A stretch of 64,000 bases of DNA from NCBI RefSeq assembly GCF_003594935.2, contig NZ_CP043342.1:2356001-2420000 (forward strand), in the 5' to 3' direction. The DNA comes from Enterobacter huaxiensis. Its GTDB lineage: Bacteria; Pseudomonadota; Gammaproteobacteria; Enterobacterales; Enterobacteriaceae. Made by a program: the position numbers and the translations under genes. The notes below the pieces were generated by a model. It was not told the DNA's origin and did no database searches. It saw only the letters and a program-made list of their open reading frames with translations. Shown piece after piece: positions 52,990 through 62,874 of the stretch. The first letter of the stretch is position 1. Each line of letters opens with the position of its first letter.

Positions 52990-54777
52990 ATGGAATTCAG
53001 GACATTTCAAAAGCAGTGGGGTGCTGAGTTTATTTCCCATGATGTTGTTCGTTTTCGCGTCTGGGCTGAAGGGCAAAAAGAGATAACGCTGCGTCTGACG
53101 GAAAACGATATTCCGATGATGGCGGCCGGTAACGGCTGGTTTCAGGTGGATGTTCCGGGCGTAACTCACGGCGCAGAATATCTGTTCGTGCTGGAGGATG
53201 GCCTGGCCGTCCCCGACCCGGCTTCACGCGCGCAAAAGGGCGACGTGAACGGGCCTTCCGTGGTTATCGATCCCCGCCGTTTTCCGCATGCCAACCATGA
53301 CTGGAAAGGACGAGCCTGGGAAGAGACCGTTATTTACGAACTGCACATCGGCACCTTTACCCCACAGGGCACCTTCCGCGCCGCTATCGATAAGCTTCCC
53401 TATCTGGCCGAACTTGGCATTACGCAGCTGGAGGTGATGCCCGTTTCGCAGTTTGGCGGCGACCGCGGGTGGGGGTACGACGGGGTGCTGCTTTACGCAC
53501 CGCACTCGGCCTACGGTTCACCGGAAGATTTCCATGCGTTTATCGACGCTGCGCACGGGCTGGGCCTCTCCGTGGTGCTGGATATTGTGCTTAACCACTT
53601 TGGGCCGGAGGGGAATTATTTACCCCTGCTGTCGCCCACTTTTTTCGACGCGGATCGCACGACGCCCTGGGGCAACGGCATTGCCTATGAGAATGACGCG
53701 GTCCGTTCCTACATCACTGAGGTCCCCCTCTACTGGCTCACCGACTATCGACTGGACGGCCTGCGGTTTGATGCCATCGATCAGATTAAAGATCCCTCGC
53801 CGAAGCATATTCTGGAGGAGATCGCAGAGCGTATTCGCGAAAACCTGCCTGACCGGCATGTCCATCTCACCACGGAAGACAGCCGCAACGTGATTTTTCT
53901 GCATCCGCGCGACGAACAGGGCGGTACGCCGCTGTTTACCGCCGAGTGGAATGATGATTTTCACAACGCCGCTCACGTCTTTGCCACCGGCGAAACGCAC
54001 GCGTATTACCAGGATTTTGCGTTCGAGCCGGAGAAAAAATTCGCCCGCGCGCTCACCGAGGGGTTTGTCTATCAGGGCGAGGTTTCTCTCCAGACCGGCG
54101 AATCGCGCGGCGTGGAGTCTCACGCTCAGCCCCCGGCATTTTTTGTCGACTTTATTCAGAACCACGATCAGACGGGCAATCGGGCGCACGGAGACCGGCT
54201 CATCACCCTGGCCGGCGCGGATAAAACCCGCGTGCTGCTCGCGGCGCTGCTGCTTTCTCCCCACATCCCGCTGCTGTTTATGGGAGAAGAGTTTGGCGAA
54301 ACCCATCCGTTCCTGTTCTTTACCGATTTCCACGGCGAGCTGGCGAAAGCCGTGCGGGAAGGACGTGCAAAAGAGTTTACCGGCCACGCCGGGCATGATG
54401 GATCCGTTCCGGATCCGAATGACGTGAAGACTTTTGTTCGCTCGCGGATTGACTGGAACAAGGTGGCAACGGACGAGGGCAAGAGGTGGCTTCGCTTAAC
54501 GCGAAACCTGCTCACGCTGCGGCATCGCCACATCGTGCCCTTGCTTCGTCAGGGAGGAACCGTGGAGGGTTCGGTGCTGAAGACGGCACCCGGCATGGTT
54601 GCCGTGCGCTGGCGCTTCCCGGGCGGAACGCTGTCGCTGGCGCTTAACATAGGTCAGAAGAGCGTTGACCTCCCGGAGATGGCCGGAAAATGTCTGTTTG
54701 CCTGGCCGGAGCAGTCCGGTGCTTTGGCGCCGAACAGTATTGTCGTGAAATTTGCTGATGGAGAAGCAGCGCTATGA
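52990..54777 (+). CDS. treZ: Malto-oligosyltrehalose trehalohydrolase TreZ
   Basis: A 595-residue GH13 enzyme. N-terminal carbohydrate-binding beta domain (VVRFRVWAEGQKEITLRL), then the barrel: YELHIGTFTPQGTF, QLEVMPVSQFGGDRGWGYDG, nucleophile aspartate in YRLDGLRFDAID, acid in FTAEWNDDFHN and FIQNHDQTGNRA. It releases trehalose from the end of malto-oligosyltrehalose made by TreY. GAGGACAATAA precedes the ATG. A TCTAAGCTT at 52938-52946 loosely resembles a sigma-S -10 region. Start of a three-gene operon. Confidence 0.93.
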   Translation: MEFRTFQKQWGAEFISHDVVRFRVWAEGQKEITLRLTENDIPMMAAGNGWFQVDVPGVTHGAEYLFVLEDGLAVPDPASRAQKGDVNGPSVVIDPRRFPHANHDWKGRAWEETVIYELHIGTFTPQGTFRAAIDKLPYLAELGITQLEVMPVSQFGGDRGWGYDGVLLYAPHSAYGSPEDFHAFIDAAHGLGLSVVLDIVLNHFGPEGNYLPLLSPTFFDADRTTPWGNGIAYENDAVRSYITEVPLYWLTDYRLDGLRFDAIDQIKDPSPKHILEEIAERIRENLPDRHVHLTTEDSRNVIFLHPRDEQGGTPLFTAEWNDDFHNAAHVFATGETHAYYQDFAFEPEKKFARALTEGFVYQGEVSLQTGESRGVESHAQPPAFFVDFIQNHDQTGNRAHGDRLITLAGADKTRVLLAALLLSPHIPLLFMGEEFGETHPFLFFTDFHGELAKAVREGRAKEFTGHAGHDGSVPDPNDVKTFVRSRIDWNKVATDEGKRWLRLTRNLLTLRHRHIVPLLRQGGTVEGSVLKTAPGMVAVRWRFPGGTLSLALNIGQKSVDLPEMAGKCLFAWPEQSGALAPNSIVVKFADGEAAL

Positions 54778-57242
54778 TCCCTTCCGCGACCTATCGTATT
54801 CAGTTTCGCAACGGCATGACCTTCGATCGGGTGGTTGAGCTTATTCCCTACCTGAAAGACCTCGGTATTAGCCACCTCTATGCCTCACCCATTTTTACGG
54901 CAACGACCGGGTCTACGCACGGCTATGACGTTACCGACCCTAACGAGATCGACCCGGAACCAGGCGGAAGAGAAGGCTTCAATCGTATGGCCGCCGCCCT
55001 AAAACAGGCGGGAATGGGGCTGATTCTGGATATTGTCCCTAACCATATGTCGACGTCCCTGGAAAACCGCTGGTGGCGAGACGTCATTGCCCATGGCAAA
55101 CAGAGCCGCTACGCCGGCTATTTTGATATTGACTGGTCGCGCCCGCTGACGCTGCCTTTCCTCGGCGACACATTTGAGGCGGAGCTGGAGAAGGGGGCCA
55201 TTACACTTAAGCGTGACAGTGTCACCGGCGAGGCGGCTCTGGCGTACTACGAGAATGACTATCCGCTCAATCCTGGCACCTTTGCCGAGGATAAAAGCAT
55301 TGCCGACATCCACGAGGCGCAGAGCTGGCGGCTCATGTCCTGGCGGGAAGCGCCTAAAAACCTGTCGTGGCGTCGCTTCTTTGAAATTACCGGTCTGGTC
55401 GGCGTCAGGGTGGAAGACGAGGCGGTTTTTGACGATACGCACCGGCTGATCCTCGAGCTCGTTCACGGCGGCGTCGTCGACGGTCTGCGAATTGACCACA
55501 TCGACGGCCTGGCGGATCCGCTGGGCTACCTGCAGCGCCTGCGCCAGGCGACCGGTCCGGACTGCTACATAACGGTGGAGAAAATTCTCGGGAAGGGAGA
55601 GCAGCTTCCTCCCGACTGGCCGGTATCGGGAACCACGGGGTATGAATTTATCGCCTCGCTTGCGGAAGTGCTGGTGGACGATAGCAGCCTGGAGCGTCTG
55701 GAGAGGATCCATAACGAGACGCTGGGCGTAACGGCAGACAGGCGCGCCGAGCTTCGCGATGCCAAAGGGCTGATGACCGATCGCAATTTCGAAGGAGAGT
55801 TCACCACGCTGCTCGCTCTCGCCGCGGCGCTGGCCGAGCGCAACGGCGTGGAGCTGCAGCGGGACGACGTTCGCCATGCGCTGCGCGAGCTGCTTATCGC
55901 GTTTCCGGTTTACCGTACCTACGGCACGGCGGAGGGGCTTACGCCGCCCGACGTCGCGCTACTCAACAGGGTGATTGCGGGCGTGAACGCCTCCGAAGCC
56001 GCGCTTAGCCTGATTGTGCGGATCCTGCTTGGCGACCTGCCCGAGAGCGATCGCGATACGGCAGCCCTTTTCAGAACCCGTTTCCAGCAGCTCACCGGAC
56101 CGCTGATGGCGAAATCCGTGGAAGATACGCTTTTCTTCCGCCACAACCTGGAGCTTGCGCTTAACGAAGTGGGCGCGGACCCTACGCCGCGCGCGTTCTC
56201 ACTATCACGTTTTCATCAGGAGATGCGTATCAGGCTCGCGCGCCAGCCCGACGCGCTGCTCGGCACGTCAACGCACGACACCAAGCGCGGCGAGGATGCC
56301 AGGGCGCGTCTGTATACCCTGACCGAAGCCCCCGAACGGTGGGGGGAAAACCTGGCGCGCTGGCGGCAAATGAACCAGACGCAGGTGCGCTTCCTCAATG
56401 ACGGTACCGCGCCGAACGCCGCCGATACCTGGATGATTTATCAGGCGCTGGCCGGAGCGTGGCCTGCAACCCTCTCTCCGGACGACCGGGAGGGGCTCAA
56501 ATCCCTTGAAGCGCGTTTCCTCGGCTTTATTGAGAAAGCGCTGCGCGAGGCCAAGCAGCGTACTGACTGGATCGACAGCAACGAGGGCTACGAGAACGTG
56601 GTGATGGACTATGTCCGGCATCTGCTTTCTCCGGACAACACGCTGTTCCTGCATGATTTCAGCGAGTCGCTGCAGCCCTTCATACGCGCCGGGCTGATGA
56701 ACAGCCTCAGCCAGACGGCGATCAAGCTTACCGCGCCCGGCGTGCCGGATATCTACCAGGGCAGCGAGGCGCTGAATTTCAGCCTGGTTGACCCGGATAA
56801 CCGTCTGGAGCCGGACTTCCCCGCGCTGGTGCAAAACCTCAGCACCGCCGGGCCAGAGGTGTTCAGCGATGAACAGTGCTGGCGTGACGGCAGCGTGAAG
56901 CAGTATGTCACCGCCGCGCTGCTCCGGCTCCGGCCACATTACCCGGAGCTTTTCCGCTACGGCGACTGGCTGCCGCTGAGGGTGTCCGGCGAGCGCGAGG
57001 AGCACCTGATTGCTTATGCCCGGGTAAGGAACGACGAGGCGCTCATCGTTGCCGTCCCGCGTCTGGTCTTTAACGTGACGGACAATAAAAAGCTGTGGGC
57101 CAATACCGTCGTCACGCTTCCCGACGAGCTGGCCGGGAAACGCTGTCGGGACGTGTTTAGCGGCGAGAGCTGTACTCTGCAAGGGACCCTGGATTTAACA
57201 TCAGAAAAGGGATGTTTGTTGGTTCTGCTTACCTGCGAATAA
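54774..57242 (+). CDS. treY: Malto-oligosyltrehalose synthase TreY
   Basis: An 822-residue GH13 enzyme. ATYRIQFRNGMTFDRVVELI at the start, SHLYASPIFTATTGSTHGYD, nucleophile in DGLRIDHIDGLADP, acid in VEKILGKGE, third aspartate in GTSTHDTKRGEDAR. It converts the reducing-end linkage of maltodextrins from alpha-1,4 to alpha-1,1. The start overlaps the treZ stop by four bases. A normal full-length member. Confidence 0.94.
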   Translation: MIPSATYRIQFRNGMTFDRVVELIPYLKDLGISHLYASPIFTATTGSTHGYDVTDPNEIDPEPGGREGFNRMAAALKQAGMGLILDIVPNHMSTSLENRWWRDVIAHGKQSRYAGYFDIDWSRPLTLPFLGDTFEAELEKGAITLKRDSVTGEAALAYYENDYPLNPGTFAEDKSIADIHEAQSWRLMSWREAPKNLSWRRFFEITGLVGVRVEDEAVFDDTHRLILELVHGGVVDGLRIDHIDGLADPLGYLQRLRQATGPDCYITVEKILGKGEQLPPDWPVSGTTGYEFIASLAEVLVDDSSLERLERIHNETLGVTADRRAELRDAKGLMTDRNFEGEFTTLLALAAALAERNGVELQRDDVRHALRELLIAFPVYRTYGTAEGLTPPDVALLNRVIAGVNASEAALSLIVRILLGDLPESDRDTAALFRTRFQQLTGPLMAKSVEDTLFFRHNLELALNEVGADPTPRAFSLSRFHQEMRIRLARQPDALLGTSTHDTKRGEDARARLYTLTEAPERWGENLARWRQMNQTQVRFLNDGTAPNAADTWMIYQALAGAWPATLSPDDREGLKSLEARFLGFIEKALREAKQRTDWIDSNEGYENVVMDYVRHLLSPDNTLFLHDFSESLQPFIRAGLMNSLSQTAIKLTAPGVPDIYQGSEALNFSLVDPDNRLEPDFPALVQNLSTAGPEVFSDEQCWRDGSVKQYVTAALLRLRPHYPELFRYGDWLPLRVSGEREEHLIAYARVRNDEALIVAVPRLVFNVTDNKKLWANTVVTLPDELAGKRCRDVFSGESCTLQGTLDLTSEKGCLLVLLTCE

Positions 57243-57257
57243 TCGTGGAGAATAAAA

Positions 57258-59330
57258 ATGCCAAAGGATAACAGGTTTGAAATTCGGGCCGGTCACGGCC
57301 AGCAGTTAGGGGCAAATTACGACGGGAAAGGGGTTAACTTTGCGCTGTTTTCCGCGCACGCGGAGCGGGTAGAGCTGTGCCTGTTCGATCCGTCCGGAAA
57401 CACGGAGATCGCCCGGCTGGAGCTGCCGGAATATACCCATGAAGTCTGGCACGGCTATGTGCCAGACCTGAAGCCCGGTGCGCTCTACGGGTACCGCGTC
57501 TACGGGCCGTATGATCCGGAAAACGGCCATCGCTTCAATCCTAATAAATTGTTGATTGACCCTTACGCCCGCGAGCTGACGGGCAATCTCGACTGGAACG
57601 AGGCCCATTTTGGCTACGAGCTGGGGCATGACGAACTCGATCTGAGTTTCGATTCCCGCGACAGCGCGGCCTTTACGCCGAAGTGTAAAGTGATCGACCC
57701 TGATGCCTTTGACTGGCGCGACAGGAACCGGCCGAGCGTTTCGTGGCCGAATACCGTCGTGTATGAGAGTCATGTAAAGGGCTTTACCCAGCTTAACCCG
57801 GCGATCCCTCCTGAACTGCGCGGCACGTTCGAAGGCATGGGGCATAAAGCCTCGGTCGATTACATTAAAAGCCTCGGGATTACCTCAGTTGAGCTGCTTC
57901 CCGTTCACTGGTTTCCGGACGACCAGCATCTGCTGGACCGCGGCCTGAAGAACTTCTGGGGGTATAACACGCTCGGCTTCTTTGCACCGGCGTCACGCTA
58001 TTACGGCCCGGCGGGGCTGCAGGGCTTTCGCGATATGGTGCGCGCATATCATGACGCGGGCATCGAGGTGATCCTCGACGTGGTCTATAACCACACGGCG
58101 GAAGGTAACGAGCTCGGGCCCACGCTCTCGTTTAAGGGCATTGATAACTATAGCTACTACCGCACGCTGCCGGACCAGCACCGTTACTACATTAACGATA
58201 CCGGAACGGGAAATACGGTGAATACCTCCCACCCGAGGGTGCTGCAGATGGTGATGGACTCCCTGCGCTACTGGGCGGAATCGATGCACATTGACGGCTT
58301 TCGCTTCGACCTGGGGACCATCCTCGGGCGTGAGCCTGAAGGTTTCGATCCGCGCGGCGGCTTTTTCGACGCCGTGACGCAGGACCCGGTCCTGTCGAAG
58401 CTGAAGCTTATCGGTGAACCCTGGGATATCGGCCCCGGCGGCTATCAGGTGGGCGGCTTCCCGCCGGGCTGGGGTGAGTGGAATGACAAATACCGTGATA
58501 CCGTGCGCGAGTACTGGAAGGGGGACAGCGTCTCTAACGACTTTGCCGCGCGCCTGCTCGGGTCCGGCGATTTGTACGATCTGCGCGGACGGCGCCCGTG
58601 GGCGAGCGTCAACTTTATTACCGCCCATGATGGCTTCACGCTGAATGACCTCGTCTCCTACAACGAGAAGCATAACGCCGACAACGGGGAAGATAATAAC
58701 GACGGGCATAACGATAACCGGTCATATAACTACGGCGAGGAAGGACCCACCGATAGTCAGGACATCATCGCCACTCGCGAACGCCAGAAGCGCAATTTTC
58801 TGACCACGCTGCTGTTTTCACACGGCACGCCAATGCTGCTGGCGGGCGATGAGTTCGGCCGCACGCAGAAGGGCAATAACAACGGCTATTGTCAGGATAG
58901 CGAGATCTCATGGATCAACTGGAAAGGGTTGTCCGAAAACGACGTCGCGCTGCGCGAATTTACCCGCCGCTTGATTGCGCTTCGCGCCGCACAGCCCCTG
59001 CTGCGTCGGGAAAGCTGGCGAGACGGGCTGGAGATCCGCTGGTTTAACGCAGGCGGCGGGCCTCAGCAGTCAGAGCAGTGGGACGAAGGCTCGACGCTGG
59101 GCGTCTCCATCAGCCGGCCGGACCTCAGGGAGCAAGGCGTCTGGCACGATGTGCTGATGCTCTTTAACCCGTTCGAAGGTCCGGTATCGTTCCAGATCCC
59201 GCAGTTTGGTGAGGGGGGCTGGGTGCTTGAACTGTCTACGGCTGAAGATACTGCCGCCGGAACGGTCATCACCAAAGCCGTAGATTACGAACTGGCCGGG
59301 CGCAGCATCTCGCTTTTCAGACGCCCCTAA
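57258..59330 (+). CDS. glgX: Glycogen debranching enzyme TreX/GlgX
   Basis: A 690-residue GH13_11 isoamylase-type enzyme. N-terminal CBM48-like domain (GVNFALFSAHAERVELCLFD), catalytic barrel with IDGFRFDLG (nucleophile), LIGEPWDIGP (acid), ITAHDGFTLNDL (third aspartate). It trims branches from glycogen, giving linear chains for TreY. It starts 16 bases after treY. Together the three genes convert glycogen to trehalose. This copy is separate from any glgBXCAP operon. Confidence 0.92.
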   Translation: MPKDNRFEIRAGHGQQLGANYDGKGVNFALFSAHAERVELCLFDPSGNTEIARLELPEYTHEVWHGYVPDLKPGALYGYRVYGPYDPENGHRFNPNKLLIDPYARELTGNLDWNEAHFGYELGHDELDLSFDSRDSAAFTPKCKVIDPDAFDWRDRNRPSVSWPNTVVYESHVKGFTQLNPAIPPELRGTFEGMGHKASVDYIKSLGITSVELLPVHWFPDDQHLLDRGLKNFWGYNTLGFFAPASRYYGPAGLQGFRDMVRAYHDAGIEVILDVVYNHTAEGNELGPTLSFKGIDNYSYYRTLPDQHRYYINDTGTGNTVNTSHPRVLQMVMDSLRYWAESMHIDGFRFDLGTILGREPEGFDPRGGFFDAVTQDPVLSKLKLIGEPWDIGPGGYQVGGFPPGWGEWNDKYRDTVREYWKGDSVSNDFAARLLGSGDLYDLRGRRPWASVNFITAHDGFTLNDLVSYNEKHNADNGEDNNDGHNDNRSYNYGEEGPTDSQDIIATRERQKRNFLTTLLFSHGTPMLLAGDEFGRTQKGNNNGYCQDSEISWINWKGLSENDVALREFTRRLIALRAAQPLLRRESWRDGLEIRWFNAGGGPQQSEQWDEGSTLGVSISRPDLREQGVWHDVLMLFNPFEGPVSFQIPQFGEGGWVLELSTAEDTAAGTVITKAVDYELAGRSISLFRRP

Positions 59331-59331
59331 C

Positions 59332-59877
59332 TCACAGTGACGCCGCCGCCCGCGCGGCGGTGTCATACAGGGAGGAGATCGTGCGCAGCAGCTGCGCGGT
59401 TTCCCCGATAGACGCGCCTGAAATTCCGCTTTCTCCATGGATGTTAATCAGGCAGGCTTCCCGCACGTCGCGGTATTTCATGCACAGCGCTTTGCCTTCC
59501 TCCGTCGTGGAGAAGAAAAGTTCCTTTCCCGCTTTTTCACTCGTCACGTAGCCCGCCTTAACCAGCTTTTTCAGGGCATACGTCACCACGTGCGTATCCT
59601 CCACGTTCAGCACGAAGCAAATATCGGCCAGCTTTTTCTTGCGGTCCCGGTGATTGACGTGGTGCAGCAGCGATACGTCAAACGCGCCCATATCCGGCTC
59701 GCCGGCGGCCGTCATACAGCGAACCATCCACTTATTGAACGCGTTGCTGGTCATGATCAGCGCGTACTCCAGCTCTGACAGTTCCGCGCACCGCTCGGAG
59801 ACCAGATGACGAGAGGAGACAATGCGGCCGTCGGTAATATCGTCGCGTTGTGATGTTGCCTGTTTTTTTGAGGTCAT
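59332..59877 (-). CDS. MarR-like winged-helix DNA-binding protein
   Basis: A 181-residue protein with a MarR-like central region: FDVSLLHHVNHRDRKKKLAD, then ICFVLNVEDTHVVTYALKKL as the recognition helix and AGYVTSEKAGKELFFSTTEEG as the wing. The N-terminal 35 residues are polar. It converges on glgX with one base between the stops and is divergent from the DUF969 gene, which it may control. Ligand unknown. Confidence 0.82.
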   Translation of the reverse strand: MTSKKQATSQRDDITDGRIVSSRHLVSERCAELSELEYALIMTSNAFNKWMVRCMTAAGEPDMGAFDVSLLHHVNHRDRKKKLADICFVLNVEDTHVVTYALKKLVKAGYVTSEKAGKELFFSTTEEGKALCMKYRDVREACLINIHGESGISGASIGETAQLLRTISSLYDTAARAAASL

Positions 59878-60121
59878 AACGTTCCTTACGGGAGTGTGAC
59901 GCTTGCCCGGAAATGTAAACTCATCGATAAAATAAGAACATTTTATTGATAAATTGTTTACATGTTTTTGCGCTTCAGATATAGCTTTTTAGTGCAGGTT
60001 CCGTGGAGCCTGACGCAAAACACAACATCGCGCGCCGCATTGCACCCACTTCGCCATGATGTGAAGTATTAAAAAAATAGCCGTCGGCGCGCAACGCTCA
60101 CTTTGGATAGGGTAAACGTTT

Positions 60122-60844
60122 ATGGACGGTTCTACGCTGTTGCCGCTTATCGGGATACCGGTGGTGGTTATTGGTTTTGCTCTGCGCTTCAACCCGCTGC
60201 TGGTTGTCGTTGTGGCAGGGTTAGCGACGGGTCTGCTGGTGGGCATGGATTTCGGTATGCTGCTGGAAACCTTCGGCGAGAAGTTCGTTAACAGTCGTTC
60301 TCTCGCAACCTTCATTCTGATCCTGCCGGTTATTGGCCTGCTGGAATACTACGGGCTTAAGGAACGCGCTCAGGCCTGGGTAGCGAAGATCGCCAGCGCG
60401 ACCTCGGCGCGTATTCTGATGCTCTATTTTGTGGCGCGAGAGGGGACGGCTGCGCTTGGGCTGATGTCCCTGGGGGGCCATGCCCAGACGGTGCGTCCGC
60501 TGCTGGCACCGATGGCCGAAGGGGCGGCGCTGAATGAATATGGCGAGCTGCCGCAGCATATCCGCGACAAAATCAAAGCCCACGCCGCCGCCTGCGACAA
60601 CATCGCGGTCTTCTTCGGTGAGGATATCTTTATCGCCTTCGGCGCGGTGCTGCTGATTGACGCCTTCCTGAAGGAGAACGGGATCGAGGGGATCGAGCCG
60701 CTGCACATCGGCCTGTGGGCGATTCCTACCGCCATTGCGGCATTGATTATTCATATGACGCGCCTGCTGCGCCTGGATGCCAGCATCCGCCGCGACGTGA
60801 TGGCCTGGAGAGCAGAACAGGGTACGCAGGAGGCCGCACAATGA
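60122..60844 (+). CDS. DUF969 membrane protein, putative 5-oxoproline transporter subunit
   Basis: A 240-residue inner-membrane protein with about six hydrophobic helices (LLPLIGIPVVVIGFALRFNP, LLVVVVAGLATGLLVG and others) and a conserved soluble loop (YFVAREGTAALGLMSLGGHA). DUF969 and DUF979 proteins occur as a pair and are annotated as a 5-oxoproline transporter on the basis of linkage to pyroglutamate genes. The stop overlaps the DUF979 start by four bases. Confidence 0.85.
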   Translation: MDGSTLLPLIGIPVVVIGFALRFNPLLVVVVAGLATGLLVGMDFGMLLETFGEKFVNSRSLATFILILPVIGLLEYYGLKERAQAWVAKIASATSARILMLYFVAREGTAALGLMSLGGHAQTVRPLLAPMAEGAALNEYGELPQHIRDKIKAHAAACDNIAVFFGEDIFIAFGAVLLIDAFLKENGIEGIEPLHIGLWAIPTAIAALIIHMTRLLRLDASIRRDVMAWRAEQGTQEAAQ

Positions 60845-61827
60845 TGACCTTAATTACCATTAACCGCGTTTATTACCTGATTGGCTTTGTCGTTATGCTG
60901 CTGGTGGTTATGACCCTGCGCGATCGCGCGAATCCTAAGCGTTTTACCACCGCGCTGTTCTGGTTCCTGTTCGGCGGTATCTTCCTGTTTGGCGATCTGA
61001 TGGTGCAGGAGCTGGGAAAATCGCTGGCTTACCGGATTATTGGCGGCGCCGTTATCGCTATTGCCCTGCTGGCGGGCCTTGGCCTGGTCGGGAAAGGGCA
61101 CTATAAAATGTCTACCGACGAGGAGCGCGTTGCCTCGTCAGAGCGGCTGAAAAACTGGCTGTTCCTGCCTGCGCTGATGATCCCCGTGGTGACGGTGATC
61201 GGCACTCTGTTCCTGAAGGGCGTTTCCATTGGCGGCGTTTATCTTCTCGACCAGAAGCAGCTTACGCTGGCGGCGCTGTGCGTGGCCTGCGTGGCGGCGA
61301 TCCTCACCGGCTGGTGGCTGACGAAGGGCACGCCGCTGCACGCCGTGCGTCAGTCACGTCGTCTGGTGGATACCATCGGCTGGGCGGTGATCCTGCCGCA
61401 GATGCTCGCCATGCTGGGCGGGGTGTTCGTGGTCGCCAATACCGGTGATTCCGTGCAAATGGTGGTGAGTCTGTTTGTTAACCCGGATAGCCGCTTCATG
61501 CTGGTCGTGATCTACTGCGTGGGGATGGCGCTGTTTACCATGATCATGGGTAACGCCTTCGCGGCCTTCCCGGTACTCAGCGCCGGTATTGCGTTGCCGT
61601 TCCTGATTAACGTTCACCACGGCAACCCGGCGCCGCTGCTGGCCATCGGCATGTACGCAGGCTACTGCGGCACGCTGATGACGCCGATGGCCGCAAACTT
61701 CAATATCGTCCCTGCGGCGCTGCTGGAGCTGAAGGATAAATATCAGGTCATCAAGATCCAGATCCCGACCGCGTTAACCCTGCTGGTGGTGAACGTGTTC
61801 TTAATGTATTTCCTCGTGTTTCGCTAA
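60841..61827 (+). CDS. DUF979 membrane protein, putative 5-oxoproline transporter subunit
   Basis: A 328-residue inner-membrane protein with about nine helices, starting MMTLITINRVYYLIGFVVML and containing MLAMLGGVFVVANTGDSV and MIMGNAFAAFPVLSAGIALP. Partner of the DUF969 protein. ATG 60841 is chosen for the ATGA overlap; a longer frame from 60715 lies wholly in the DUF969 gene. The transport substrate is inferred from family linkage only. Confidence 0.85.
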   Translation: MMTLITINRVYYLIGFVVMLLVVMTLRDRANPKRFTTALFWFLFGGIFLFGDLMVQELGKSLAYRIIGGAVIAIALLAGLGLVGKGHYKMSTDEERVASSERLKNWLFLPALMIPVVTVIGTLFLKGVSIGGVYLLDQKQLTLAALCVACVAAILTGWWLTKGTPLHAVRQSRRLVDTIGWAVILPQMLAMLGGVFVVANTGDSVQMVVSLFVNPDSRFMLVVIYCVGMALFTMIMGNAFAAFPVLSAGIALPFLINVHHGNPAPLLAIGMYAGYCGTLMTPMAANFNIVPAALLELKDKYQVIKIQIPTALTLLVVNVFLMYFLVFR

Positions 61828-61836
61828 GGAGCTGTC

Positions 61837-62832
61837 ATGGAATTAACGCAACATCAGGCCGACGCCTTTGCCCGGATGCCTTTGACCTATTTACGCCAGG
61901 AATATCCGAACCACATCATGCACCTGCTTAATGATGATAGTGACGTCCAGCCGCCTCGCGAGCTGCACCCCATATTCTACGGCTGCTTTGACTGGCACTC
62001 GGCGGTGCACGGCTACTGGCTGCTGCTGCGCTGCGTTCGGCTTTATCCTGAGCTGTCCTGCCGGGACGAGATCGTCTCGCTGTTTGACGAACACATCACG
62101 CACGAGAAGGTGGCGCAGGAGCTGGCCTATTTCAACGCGCCGTTCCGCGCCTCGTTTGAGCGACCTTATGGCTACGGCTGGCTGCTGGCGCTGGCGCAGG
62201 AGCTGAAGCAGTCCACGGTGCCGCAGGCCGAAAGCTGGTACCGGACCCTGCAGCCGTTAACCCAGGATATTCGCAGCCGGCTGGTGGACTACCTCAGCAA
62301 GCTCACCTATCCCATTCGCGTCGGGACGCACTACAACACGGCGTTTGCGCTGGCGTTAGGGCTGGATTATGCCCGTGAAGTGAAGGATAGCGCCCTTGAG
62401 CAAGCCATACTTGATGCCTCAACGCGGTTTTACCTCGCGGATACGCGCTATCCGGCGCACTACGAGCCGGGCGGCGACGAATATATTTCCGGGGCGCTGA
62501 CCGAAGCGCTGCTGATGAGCAAGGTCGCGGATAACTTCCCGGCGTGGTTCGATGATTTTCTGCCTGACGTGGGCTCGGTGGCGGCGCTGATGAACCCGGC
62601 AGAAGTGAGCGACCGTACGGATCCGAAAATTGCGCATCTTGACGGGCTAAACCTCAGCCGCGCCTGGTGCATGAAGCATATTGCGAAAGCCTTGCCGGAG
62701 AATCATTCCGCCCAGCAGGCGCTGGACCAGGCCGTAGAGAAGCACCTGGCGGCGAGCGTCGAGCACGTGGTTGGAAGCCACTATAGCGGCGGGCACTGGC
62801 TGGCAAGCTTTGCGCTGCTGGCGCTGGAGTAA
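61837..62832 (+). CDS. DUF2891 family protein
   Basis: A 331-residue soluble protein. It has conserved HPIFYGCFDWHSAVHGYWLL and YDGxF-like segments, FERPYGYGWLLALAQEL, RVGTHYNTAFALALGLDYA and HYEPGGDEYISGALTEALLM, suggestive of an alpha/alpha-barrel hydrolase-like fold rich in aromatic and acidic residues. No activity is known to me. It begins nine bases after the DUF979 gene, behind AAGGAGCTGTC. No pyrrolidone-carboxylate peptidase gene follows, although such a gene accompanies this cluster in some relatives. Confidence 0.83.
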   Translation: MELTQHQADAFARMPLTYLRQEYPNHIMHLLNDDSDVQPPRELHPIFYGCFDWHSAVHGYWLLLRCVRLYPELSCRDEIVSLFDEHITHEKVAQELAYFNAPFRASFERPYGYGWLLALAQELKQSTVPQAESWYRTLQPLTQDIRSRLVDYLSKLTYPIRVGTHYNTAFALALGLDYAREVKDSALEQAILDASTRFYLADTRYPAHYEPGGDEYISGALTEALLMSKVADNFPAWFDDFLPDVGSVAALMNPAEVSDRTDPKIAHLDGLNLSRAWCMKHIAKALPENHSAQQALDQAVEKHLAASVEHVVGSHYSGGHWLASFALLALE

Positions 62833-62840
62833 AAGACGTT

Positions 62841-62871
62841 CGGGTGCAGCGGTAACGTGACGCTGCACCCG
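62841..62871. terminator. Bidirectional hairpin between convergent genes
   Basis: CGGGTGCAGCG-N9-CGCTGCACCCG, perfect 11-bp stem, between the DUF2891 stop and the MFS gene stop. On the minus strand it is followed by AACGTCTTTTA. Confidence 0.7.
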
Positions 62872-62874
62872 ATC

